Assembly: GCF_014268785.2 (NCBI RefSeq)
Contig: NZ_JABWRD020000003.1
Location: 434,001 to 498,000 of the forward strand
DNA from: Pseudomonas shirazensis
Lineage (GTDB): Bacteria; Pseudomonadota; Gammaproteobacteria; Pseudomonadales; Pseudomonadaceae
Reading direction: 5' to 3'
DNA: 64,000 nt
In this document: positions 8,250-15,251 of the stretch, piece by piece
Position numbering within the stretch: position 1 is the stretch's first letter
How the letters are laid out: each line of letters starts with the position of its first letter
Program-made: the position numbers and the translations under genes
Notes under the pieces: model-generated
The model's database searches: none
Seen by the model: only the letters and a program-made list of their open reading frames with translations
Told to the model about the DNA's origin: nothing

Positions 8250-9515
8250 TCACAAATGAATCGACAGGCCATCAGCCAATGACTGCCGATAGGCACGCCA
8301 GGCCGGCACGCTGCCCATCAGCAACGCTGCGCCGAGGATGATAGCCAGTAGCGTCCATTCATGGCTACTCGGCCAGGCCAGTGGCAGGTACAAGCCATAG
8401 TTGGCCTGCACGTAGCCCTGAGCCAGAGCGATGCCGGCATACAGCAGGCCAAGCCCGGCGACGATACCGGCTACCGCCAACGCCAGCGCCTCGAGGACCA
8501 GCAGGCCGGCGATATGCCACGGCCGAGCACCCACGGAGCGCAGAATGGCCATCTCCCGGCGGCGCTCGTTGAGGCTGGTCAGAATCGCCGTGAGCATGCC
8601 GATCAAGCCGGTCAGCACGACAAACAACGACACCACGAACAGGGCTTGCTCGGCGGTACCCATCAGGCTCCACAGCTCCTGCAGGGCCACACCCGGGAGA
8701 ATCGCCAGCAACGGCTCGTTGACGTACTGATTGATCTCGCGCTGCACGCTGAAAGTGGCGATCTTGTTGTTCAGGCCAAGCATGAAGGCGGTGATCGCAG
8801 TCGGTTGCAGGTCCATGCCGCGCGCTTGCTCGGCACTGATGCGGCCGGCGCCGCGAGCCGGTACGCCGTTGTGCCAGTCGACGTGAATGGCCTCCATGCC
8901 GGCCAGGCTGATGTGCAGGGTGCGGTCAACCGGGGTGCCGGTGCGCTTGAGTACGCCGACCACAGTAAACGGCTTGTCATCGTGCTTGACCAGGCTGATC
9001 GCCGCTACGCCATGGGCCAGCACCAGCTTGTCGCCGAGTTTGTAGTGCAGTGCCTCGGCGACTTCAGCGCCGAGCACCACGTCGAACGGGTTATCGGCAA
9101 ACGGCCGGCCTTGGCTGAGTTCCAGGTGCTGGCGACGGCCGTACTGGTAGTGGCTGAAGTAGTCGGTACTGGTGCCCATCACCCGATAGCCGCGATGCGA
9201 GTCGCCCAGCGAAATCGGGATCGCCCACTTCACCCGCGGGTCGCCGGCGTAGTGCTGATAACTGTCCCAGTGGATGTTGTTGGTGGCATTGCCGATGCGA
9301 AACACCGAGTACAGCAGCAGGTTGACCGAGCCCGAGCGGGCGCCGACGATCAGGTCGGTGCCACTGATGGTGCTGGCAAAGCTGGCGCGGGCTTCGGTGC
9401 GGACCCGTTCCACGGCCAACAGCAGGCAGACCGACAGGGCAATCGCGAAGGCGGTAAGAAAGGCCGTGAAGCGCCGGTTGGCGAGGCTGGCCAGAGCAAG
9501 GCGGAGCAGGTACAT
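8250..9515 (-). CDS. ABC transporter permease, FtsX/MacB-like
   Basis: A 421-aa permease beginning MYLLRLALASLANRRFTAFLTAF. It has one N-terminal membrane helix, a large periplasmic domain of about 230 residues, and three C-terminal helices (residues about 290-410) with the FtsX-type motif ERRREMAILRSVGARPW. This is the MacB/LolC-type mechanotransmission topology. The longer open frame from 9635 is rejected because the ATG at 9515 shares its A with the ATPase stop (TGATG). It probably acts with the ATPase just upstream. Confidence 0.88.
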   Translation of the reverse strand: MYLLRLALASLANRRFTAFLTAFAIALSVCLLLAVERVRTEARASFASTISGTDLIVGARSGSVNLLLYSVFRIGNATNNIHWDSYQHYAGDPRVKWAIPISLGDSHRGYRVMGTSTDYFSHYQYGRRQHLELSQGRPFADNPFDVVLGAEVAEALHYKLGDKLVLAHGVAAISLVKHDDKPFTVVGVLKRTGTPVDRTLHISLAGMEAIHVDWHNGVPARGAGRISAEQARGMDLQPTAITAFMLGLNNKIATFSVQREINQYVNEPLLAILPGVALQELWSLMGTAEQALFVVSLFVVLTGLIGMLTAILTSLNERRREMAILRSVGARPWHIAGLLVLEALALAVAGIVAGLGLLYAGIALAQGYVQANYGLYLPLAWPSSHEWTLLAIILGAALLMGSVPAWRAYRQSLADGLSIHL

Positions 9516-10225
9516 CAGGCCTCCCGGGGCGCGGCGGCGCGATTGAGTTCGGCCAGTGACAGGTGTCGATCGAACAGCGGCGCTAGGCTCTGGTCGTGGC
9601 TGACGAACAACAGGCTGGAGCCGGCAGCGCGGCATTCATCGAACAGCAGCCGGATAAAGGCTTCGCGGGTGTCAGCATCGAGCGCCGAGGTTGGCTCGTC
9701 GGCGATCACCAGCTCCGGCTGGCCGATCAGCGCCCGGGCCGCGGCTACTCGTTGCTGCTGGCCGATCGACAGGCTATCGGCGCGCCGCGCGAGCATTGCC
9801 GGGTCAGCCAGGCCCAGGTGTGCGAGCAGTTGCGTGGCGGCCTGATCGACGCTGCCATGGCGCTGGCGGGCACGCTTGGCGCGGCTGGCAGAAAAACGAC
9901 AAGGCAGTTCGACGTTTTCCCGCACCGACAGAAACGGCAGCAGGTTGAACTGCTGAAAAATGTAGCCGGTGTGATCGACACGGAAGCGATCGCGCGCGCC
10001 CTGGCCCAGCTCGGCCAAGGTCTGACCGAGCAGGCGCACGCTGCCCTGCGCCGGCAGGTTCACACCGCCGAGCAGGCCGAGCAGGGTGGTCTTGCCGCTG
10101 CCGCTGGGGCCCTTGAGAAACAGCGCTTCGCCCGCTTCCAGGCGAAACTGCGGGATATCCAGCAGCGGCGCCTGGCCGGGCCAGGCGAACAGCAGATCAC
10201 GCAGTTCGATCAACGCCTGGCTCAT
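9515..10225 (-). CDS. ABC transporter ATP-binding protein, LolD/MacB type
   Basis: A 236-aa ATPase with Walker A GPSGSGKT at residues 39-46, a Q-loop (IFQQFNLLPF), signature LSIGQQQRVAAARAL and Walker B LVIADEPTSALD. The relationship is to LolD/MacB/FtsE ATPases that drive FtsX-type permeases. The start codon directly abuts the stop of the DUF2796 gene and its stop overlaps the permease start by one base, so the operon is tightly coupled. What is moved or extracted is not evident. Confidence 0.92.
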   Translation of the reverse strand: MSQALIELRDLLFAWPGQAPLLDIPQFRLEAGEALFLKGPSGSGKTTLLGLLGGVNLPAQGSVRLLGQTLAELGQGARDRFRVDHTGYIFQQFNLLPFLSVRENVELPCRFSASRAKRARQRHGSVDQAATQLLAHLGLADPAMLARRADSLSIGQQQRVAAARALIGQPELVIADEPTSALDADTREAFIRLLFDECRAAGSSLLFVSHDQSLAPLFDRHLSLAELNRAAAPREA

Positions 10226-10789
10226 TCAGAACGCGACCGTCGCGGTGGTCGGCGTTGCTTCAAGGCCTTTTTGGCCATTAGGGCCGATCAACTGCACGTT
10301 GATCTTCTGCATCGCCGGGTAAGCCTTGAACAGCGGCGCGAGGTCGATGCTGGCGAGTTTGCCCGGGTTGCTGCAGGTGAACTGATAGTGCGCTTCGATA
10401 TCGCTGTGGGCGTGTTTCTCGGTTTTGCCGGCAGCGGCTGCTGGTGCGTCGAACAGCGGGCTTTGCAGCTCCTGCGCGTCGATGCTGCAGCCAGCGTCCT
10501 TGGCCAGACCCAACAGCTGCAGCGGCTGCTCCAGTTGCTGGCGTACGCTGGCTACCTTGGCCTTGTCGGCATCGCTGCTGGCGGCGTGTTCAAAGCCCAC
10601 CAGGTTCATCGCCGGGCTGTCCAGGCCAAGCTCGAGGGTCTTGCCATCCAGCACTACGTCGAGTTTGGCCACGCCGTGTTCATGGGCGCCCAGCGCGGTG
10701 TGGTCGTGATCGTGGTCATGCTCATCGTGGGCATGCGCCACGGCCAGGGGCAGCAGGGCGAAGGGCAGTGCAAGCAACAGACGGCGCAT
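10226..10789 (-). CDS. DUF2796 periplasmic His-rich protein
   Basis: A 187-aa exported protein with a signal peptide of about 20 residues (ending AVAHA). A short His/Asp-rich stretch, HDEHDHDHDHTALGAHEHG, follows at once and looks like a metal-binding segment, as in ZrgA/DUF2796 zinc proteins. A second His patch (EKHAHSDIEAHYQF) lies near residue 130. It opens the operon with the ABC pair and DUF3299, supporting a zinc-linked envelope system. The longer open frame from 11080 lacks a signal peptide at its N-terminus and is rejected. Confidence 0.85.
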   Translation of the reverse strand: MRRLLLALPFALLPLAVAHAHDEHDHDHDHTALGAHEHGVAKLDVVLDGKTLELGLDSPAMNLVGFEHAASSDADKAKVASVRQQLEQPLQLLGLAKDAGCSIDAQELQSPLFDAPAAAAGKTEKHAHSDIEAHYQFTCSNPGKLASIDLAPLFKAYPAMQKINVQLIGPNGQKGLEATPTTATVAF

Positions 10790-10825
10790 GAACAACTCCA
10801 GAGAGCAGGGCGAATGATTTAGTAA

Positions 10826-10835
10826 TGTTATAACA
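10826..10835. promoter_or_regulatory. Possible Zur half-size site upstream of the DUF2796 operon
   Basis: A 10-bp perfect palindrome TGTTATAACA, 37 bp before the start codon in an AT-rich patch. It resembles the arms of the longer Zur consensus TGTTATANTATAACA but lacks the five central bases, so the match is partial. Confidence 0.35.
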
Positions 10836-10921
10836 ATTTTTCTAGCGAATGCCAGCCGCTTGGCGAAGGTTTCATGTCGTGGGAGCATGGGCGCCATGCA
10901 ATCGTGATCGAGGAAGTCAGC

Positions 10922-11260
10922 GTGAGAATACGAGGAACGATCGGCGAATGGCCGGTGGACCTGACCATCGAGCTGGAGCCGGCGGAATGGGCGCAGCTTG
11001 GGCATCAGGTGGAGTTGGCTGCGCCGGCGGAAAAGGCCACGCCGGCACCGGCGGTGCGGCAGACCGATGACCAGTGGCAAGCTGCGCGCGAAGCCTTGCG
11101 CGTGGCCGGACAGATGACTGGGCCAGAATTACTTGAGCAACTGGAGCAGTTGACCGGCAGCACGGCGGCGGGCAAGCGGCTGCTGGTGCGCTTGCGTCAC
11201 AGTGCAGAAGTGAAAGTGGAAAGTGCGGGGGATGCACCGGTCTATTACTGGCTGGGTTGA
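10922..11260 (+). CDS. Small conserved hypothetical protein
   Basis: A 112-aa protein starting at GTG (VRIRGTIGEWPVDLTIELEPAEW) with GAGGA nine bases upstream. The frame continues to an ATG at 10874, but that would add an unconserved-looking leader and has no ribosome site. There is no signal peptide or membrane helix. The C-terminal half (residues about 50-112) is helical with RLRHSAEVKVES, and an Ala/Pro linker divides two small domains. I do not recognise a function. It is convergent with cnoX, with the IS110 element and split REP palindrome between them. Confidence 0.7.
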   Translation: MRIRGTIGEWPVDLTIELEPAEWAQLGHQVELAAPAEKATPAPAVRQTDDQWQAAREALRVAGQMTGPELLEQLEQLTGSTAAGKRLLVRLRHSAEVKVESAGDAPVYYWLG

Positions 11261-11314
11261 GTTGAGCCAGGCCGCGAGTTTGGCGGCATCGCATGCATCG
11301 CTGGGCCAGCTGCG

Positions 11315-11348
11315 CTGGCCTTTCGCGACACAAGGCCGCTCCTACAGG
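11315..11348 (+). repeat. Left half of a REP palindrome split by the IS element
   Basis: A P. putida-type REP unit ending in the typical GCTCCTACAGG. Bases 11319-11343 (25 nt) are an exact inverted copy of 12588-12612. Joining 11348 to 12591 restores a 52-bp perfect palindrome. Confidence 0.85.
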
Positions 11349-11379
11349 ACTCGGTCGCCTGTAGATACCGTCTTGACCC

Positions 11380-12351
11380 TCACCCCGCAAGGGCGATTTG
11401 GGGGTCAAACGGTTTTCCCGACTTCACCACCCCGTAAACCAGATGCAGCAGCTTGCGCATTGCCGCACACACGATCTGCTTGTAGGCCTTGTGTCGGCTG
11501 CTCAAACGCTCTGCCAGTGCCTTTACGACTGGGTTATGCCTGATCGAGACGGTGCCCGACATCCACAGGCCCGCTCGCAACCTTGAGGCGCCTGTGCGCG
11601 AAATGGTGCTCTGGCCTGTGAACTCGCCCGACTGTTGCATCACGGGGTTCAGGCCTGAGAAGGCGACAATTGCAGATGGGCTTTGGTATTTCAGGGGATC
11701 GCCCAGCTCGGCCAACAGCAACGCGGCGGTGGTCTCGCCCAGACCGTCGATCGAGGTAATCAGGTCGCGCCGCCCGCGCAGATCTGGATCGTCATCGATC
11801 GTCTGCTCAATGGCTTTTCTGGTCTTTTCCAGCTCTTTGATGATGTGCCCGATCACGTCTTGAATCGATTGCTTCACCGCATCTTGTGCGACATCCAAGC
11901 GATTCTGCTCCATCTGGCGCATTTCCTTGAGGTCGTCCAGTCGGCGCACCAAAGCACGCAAGCGGCGCTGTGCTGGCGGCTCAGGCTCCCACTGGCGAAG
12001 CGAGTCGGCGTTCTGTTGGCTGTAGGCAGCAATCACCTTCGCGTCAGCCCTATCGGTTTTGACGCGACGAAGCTCCACATCAGCGAATTTCGCAATCACC
12101 GCCGGGTTCAGAATGCACACCCGATAGCCTTGGTCGTGGCAGTGCTCGGCAAGCGCTTCGTGATAGGTGCCCGTGGCCTCCATGACAATCCAGGTTCCGG
12201 GTCCTGCATGACGCTCAAGCCAGTCGCTGAACTGGGCAAACCCTGCGGAATCATTGGGAAGCTTTGCCTTGGTGCGCTTCTTCCCGTTGGGCAGCGTGGT
12301 GGCAATGTCGAAAGATCTTTTGGCAACATCAACGCCAACAAAAATGGACAT
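11380..12351 (-). CDS. IS110-family DEDD recombinase/transposase
   Basis: A 323-aa recombinase. The N-terminal RuvC-like DEDD domain shows GVDVAK (Asp8), VMEATGTYHE, and the TDRADAKVIAAY acidic pair near residue 100. A coiled-coil of charged helices spans about 120-190. The C-terminal transposase_20 domain has the SIDGLGETTAALLLAELGDP helix-hairpin-helix, FSGLNP, and RTGASRLRAGLW with the conserved Ser. GGAGAGGATC precedes the ATG, so I reject the upstream ATG at 12384. The frame is intact, so the element may be active. In this family the protein works with an element-encoded bridge RNA. Confidence 0.95.
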   Translation of the reverse strand: MSIFVGVDVAKRSFDIATTLPNGKKRTKAKLPNDSAGFAQFSDWLERHAGPGTWIVMEATGTYHEALAEHCHDQGYRVCILNPAVIAKFADVELRRVKTDRADAKVIAAYSQQNADSLRQWEPEPPAQRRLRALVRRLDDLKEMRQMEQNRLDVAQDAVKQSIQDVIGHIIKELEKTRKAIEQTIDDDPDLRGRRDLITSIDGLGETTAALLLAELGDPLKYQSPSAIVAFSGLNPVMQQSGEFTGQSTISRTGASRLRAGLWMSGTVSIRHNPVVKALAERLSSRHKAYKQIVCAAMRKLLHLVYGVVKSGKPFDPQIALAG

Positions 12352-12361
12352 GATCCTCTCC

Positions 12362-12585
12362 TTCAAACTACGAAAGTCGATCACCCAGCACTCTGTTCAA
12401 CCTTGTGAATGCGTGCTCACGCCGGAGGCGGGCACTAGATACCGTTCGGACTTGTCGAGTGGGGTTGGAAGGTCAGAGCGCCATCTACAATGCGGGCTCG
12501 ATGCCCTAGGAGCGGCTCGGCTTCATGACCTTCCCTCGATGATCAGTCGAGAACTTTCGCTTCTTTGGAAGCGAAAGTCGAGATA
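12362..12585 (-). ncRNA. Candidate IS110 bridge RNA region
   Basis: This is the 5' noncoding end of the IS, on the transposase strand. In transcript order it shows: a hairpin with an 11-bp stem (12578 to 12553); a 9-bp stem GGAAGGTCA / TGACCTTCC (12534-12526 with 12475-12467) enclosing an internal loop; and a small hairpin GGGC-5-GCCC (12506-12494). The loop contains GCCGCTCCTA (12516-12507), identical to the REP target at 11335-11344. A hairpin followed by a guide loop is the order described for the IS621 bridge RNA. Transcript ends and the donor loop are not resolved. Confidence 0.6.
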
Positions 12586-12587
12586 CA

Positions 12588-12612
12588 AGGAGCGGCCTTG
12601 TGTCGCGAAAGG
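12588..12612 (-). repeat. Right half of the split REP palindrome
   Basis: An exact reverse complement of 11319-11343 (25 nt), immediately abutting the IS right end. Confidence 0.85.
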
Positions 12613-12628
12613 GCTGCAAAGCAGCCCC
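12611..12628 (-). terminator. Terminator hairpin after cnoX
   Basis: A 7-bp stem GGGCTGC / GCAGCCC with loop AAA, followed on the minus strand by TTTCGC. It lies 20 bases past the cnoX stop and partly overlaps the REP half. Confidence 0.6.
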
Positions 12629-12647
12629 ATGATTTATGCAACGCAGA

Positions 12648-13535
12648 TCAATACATCAAGGCAAACAGCTTGCGCCGGTACGCGGTGACCAGCGGATGCT
12701 CATTGCCAAGCAGCTCGAACACCTGCAGCAGCGCCTTGTGCGGCAGGCCGCTTTCGTAGCCGCGATTACGCTGGAACAGTTTCATCAACCCATCCAGCGC
12801 CGCTTCGTACTGCTGGCGCGCCAACTGCTGAATGCACAGCTGATAAGCGGCTTCGTCGTCGTCAGGGTTCTGCGCCAGACGGCTCTTCAACTCGGCGGCT
12901 TCCGGCAGGCTGGCGGCCTGGCGCAAGAAGGTCAACTGCGCCTTGGCGCCGGCCAACGCTGCCTTGTGCTCATCGCTCTTGACCGCACCCAGCACGGCTT
13001 CAGCTTCACTCAGGTCGCCACGCTCGGCCAGGCAACGGCCGTACAGGATCAACGCCTCGGCATTGCTGTTGTCTTCGCCCAGCAACAGCTTGAGGGTCGC
13101 TTCGGCCTCGGCAAAGCGGCTTTCGGCAAACAGCGCCTTGGCTTCTTCCAGTGGCGAGGCAGTCGGCGCGGCAGGCATCTGCACGTGCGGCTCGAGCAGG
13201 GCACGAATCGCCGATTCGGGCTGCGCACCGGCAAAGCCGTCGACCGGTTGGCCGTCCTTGAACAGCACCACGGTTGGCAGGCTGCGGATACCGAACTGGG
13301 CAACCACCTGCTGCTCGACGTCGCAGTTGATCTTGGCCAGCAACAGCTCGCCCTGATAACCCTCGGCTATCTTGGCCAGCAACGGCATCAGCGCCTTGCA
13401 TGGCGCACACCACTCGGCCCAGAAATCCACCAGCACCGGTTTGTGGAAGGAGTTCTCGATGACCAACTGCTGAAAGTTGGCGTCGGTAGCATCGAAAATG
13501 TACGGCAGGGCGTTGGTATCGGGGGCTTGGCTCAT
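12648..13535 (-). CDS. cnoX: CnoX/YbbN-type thioredoxin-fold co-chaperone
   Basis: A 295-aa protein. Residues 1-115 form a thioredoxin domain with an intact WCAPCK active site (Cys43/Cys46) and the cis-Pro loop IRSLPTVVLF. Residues about 130-295 are TPR-like helices (ALFAESRFAEAEATLKLLLG repeats). This is the YbbN/CnoX architecture, a holdase that protects proteins under oxidative stress and passes them to GroEL. E. coli CnoX has SxxC; here both cysteines are present, so redox activity is likely as well. Convergent with the IS-disrupted REP. Confidence 0.9.
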   Translation of the reverse strand: MSQAPDTNALPYIFDATDANFQQLVIENSFHKPVLVDFWAEWCAPCKALMPLLAKIAEGYQGELLLAKINCDVEQQVVAQFGIRSLPTVVLFKDGQPVDGFAGAQPESAIRALLEPHVQMPAAPTASPLEEAKALFAESRFAEAEATLKLLLGEDNSNAEALILYGRCLAERGDLSEAEAVLGAVKSDEHKAALAGAKAQLTFLRQAASLPEAAELKSRLAQNPDDDEAAYQLCIQQLARQQYEAALDGLMKLFQRNRGYESGLPHKALLQVFELLGNEHPLVTAYRRKLFALMY

Positions 13536-13566
13536 CGCAACTCTCGCAAATCTCTGAATGACGCCA

Positions 13567-14226
13567 CTATAAAGGCTCGCGGCTGGCGTGGTACAGGCTG
13601 ACCCGGCGGAATTCGTGCGGTTCGGCCAGGTCGGGCAGGGTCACGCCTTCGAGCACGTCCAACTGACGGTACAGCGGGTGGCTGAAATTGCGCACCCGCG
13701 AGTCGGCCACCAGCACCTGGCGGCCACGGCTGAGAAAACCATCGAGCAACGGCAGGTTGGCCGGGTCGTACAACACATCAGCCACCAGAATCAGATCGAA
13801 GCGGTCGGCCTCGGCAAAAAAATCACTGCTGTAACCGAGCTCGACCTGGTTCAGCGCAGCATTGGCTTGGCACGCAGCCAAGGCCAGCGGATCAAGGTCG
13901 CAGGCAACCACCTCGACAGCACCCGCCCGCGCTGCCGCGATCCCGGCAATGCCCGAACCGGCGCCAAAGTCGAGCACGCGCTTGCCCTCGACCCACTGTG
14001 GATTGGCCGCCAGGTAGCGGGCCATGGCCAGGCCGCTGGCCCAGCAGAAGCCCCAGTACGGCGGCTCATCGAGAATGCGCTGGGTCTCTTCGCGGGTGAA
14101 TGCGCGGTGCATGTTGTCGGCGCCGAGCAGCTACAGTTTCAGCGCGCACTCCGGCAGCGCAGTGGCAACCAGCTGTGCTTCGCCGATCAGGCCGCTGAGC
14201 GCATGCTGCAACTGCATTGGCGCCAT
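13567..14226 (-). pseudogene. SAM-dependent methyltransferase interrupted by an in-frame TAG
   Basis: The full frame would start MAPMQLQHALSGLIGEAQL at 14226, directly after the stop of the upstream lipoprotein gene (TAAATG). It meets TAG at codon 32 (14133-14131) and then reads on through a complete class I methyltransferase: RVLDFGAGSGIAGIAA is motif I, VVACDLDPLAL is motif II, DLILVADVLYDP is motif IV. The likely ancestral codon is CAG (Gln). Restart at the ATG of codon 39 (14112) would give a 181-aa protein with an intact SAM site, but no good ribosome site precedes it. Family resembles METTL20/NNMT-like protein methyltransferases; substrate unknown. Confidence 0.75.
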
Positions 14227-14679
14227 TTACGGGGCTTTCTCGAAGCGCAGCGGGCCGGTGGCCTGGCTCGTGGCCTGGACGATGCGCTGTGGCGGCAGGT
14301 GCATGATCAACTGACCCGAGCGGCTGGCGCGACCGCGCAACTCGACGCGGGCACCAGCCGGGAATGCTTCTGGGTTGAAGCGCAGTTGGTAGGGCAGGTC
14401 CTGACCGGTACCGGTCAGGGTGCTGCTGGCCAGCAGCCGCTGCGGGCGATCACGTTCGTCGATCACCAGCAATGCCAGTTCGACCTCGGCACCCGCTGGC
14501 ACGTCTTGCAGGCTGCCGCTGATTTCCCGTTGATAAGCCGGCAGCGGGCCGAGCGCCGGGGCCTTTTTCACCGTTTTCGGCGCCGGCGTTGCGGGCACCG
14601 GTTCGTTTTTAGGTTTATCGCTGCTGCAGGCCGTCATCAGGCCAGCGAGGCAGAGCACGACGAGCGCTCGAAAGTGCAT
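14227..14679 (-). CDS. YbaY-family lipoprotein
   Basis: A 150-aa predicted lipoprotein: signal peptide MHFRALVVLCLAGLMTAC with lipobox LMTAC, a Lys/Pro linker to about residue 45, then a beta-rich YbaY domain starting REISGSLQDVPAGAEVELAL. YbaY-like domains resemble small periplasmic beta-barrels; function is not established. It is first in a two-gene unit with the broken methyltransferase (TAAATG junction) and is divergent from nrdR. Confidence 0.82.
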   Translation of the reverse strand: MHFRALVVLCLAGLMTACSSDKPKNEPVPATPAPKTVKKAPALGPLPAYQREISGSLQDVPAGAEVELALLVIDERDRPQRLLASSTLTGTGQDLPYQLRFNPEAFPAGARVELRGRASRSGQLIMHLPPQRIVQATSQATGPLRFEKAP

Positions 14680-14784
14680 GGAGAAGTCCTTCAGGGGCAG
14701 ATTTGAGTGGATGGTAACCCCTTTGGCTTGTCTTGCCAGTCGGATGCGCTACCATGGCCCTCCCTTTTTTTGTTGCCTGCCACC

Positions 14785-15249
14785 ATGCACTGTCCCTTTT
14801 GCGGTGCCAACGACACCAAGGTCATCGATTCGCGCCTGGTCGCCGAGGGCGAACAAGTGCGTCGCCGGCGCGAATGCGTCGCCTGCGGCGAGCGTTTCAC
14901 CACCTTCGAAACCGCCGAACTGGTACTGCCGCGGCTGATCAAGCAAGACGGCACCCGCCAGCCATTCGACGAAGACAAGCTGAGAGCCGGCATGCAGCGC
15001 GCGCTGGAAAAGCGCCCGGTAAGCGTCGAGCGCCTGGAAGCGGCGCTGGCGCAGATCAAGCACAAGCTGCGCGCCACCGGCGAGCGCGAGGTCAAGTCGC
15101 TGGTGGTCGGTGAGCTGGTCATGGAAGCGCTGCGTCAACTCGACGAAGTCGCCTACATTCGGTTTGCCTCGGTCTACCGGCGTTTCCAGGACCTTGACGA
15201 ATTCCGCGAAGAAATCGACCGCCTGGCGCGCCAGCCGGGCAAAGAGTAA
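14785..15249 (+). CDS. nrdR: Transcriptional repressor NrdR
   Basis: A 154-aa regulator of ribonucleotide reductase genes, sensing ATP/dATP. The N-terminal zinc ribbon has CPFC (residues 3-6) and CVACGERF, and an ATP-cone domain spans about 47-137 (KQDGTRQPFDEDKLRAGMQRAL). The start at MHCPFCGANDTKV is fixed by the invariant N-terminus. It lies 2 bases before ribD, the usual Pseudomonas order, so it probably leads the riboflavin operon transcript. No NrdR box was recognised in its own upstream region. Confidence 0.97.
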   Translation: MHCPFCGANDTKVIDSRLVAEGEQVRRRRECVACGERFTTFETAELVLPRLIKQDGTRQPFDEDKLRAGMQRALEKRPVSVERLEAALAQIKHKLRATGEREVKSLVVGELVMEALRQLDEVAYIRFASVYRRFQDLDEFREEIDRLARQPGKE

Positions 15250-15251
15250 GC

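Larger units (their letters stand above)
11349..12590 (-). mobile_element. IS110-family insertion sequence in a REP palindrome
   Basis: A 1242-bp element delimited by reconstructing the empty site: left flank ...CTACAGG and right flank AGCGGCC... rejoin into a perfect REP palindrome, with AGG (CCT on the element strand) repeated at both junctions. That is consistent with the short core exchange of IS110 recombinases and with no larger target duplication. It has one DEDD recombinase gene, no terminal inverted repeats, a short 3' end (31 bp) and a long 5' noncoding end (about 239 bp), as in the IS110 subgroup. P. putida elements ISPpu9/ISPpu10 are known to target REPs. Exact ends are inferred. 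Confidence 0.85.

Noticed and set aside
12436..12445. TAGATACCGT repeat taken as IS terminal direct repeats (IS = 11362-12445)
   Set aside because: The REP reconstruction gives better-supported ends at 11349 and 12590, leaving this copy well inside the element.
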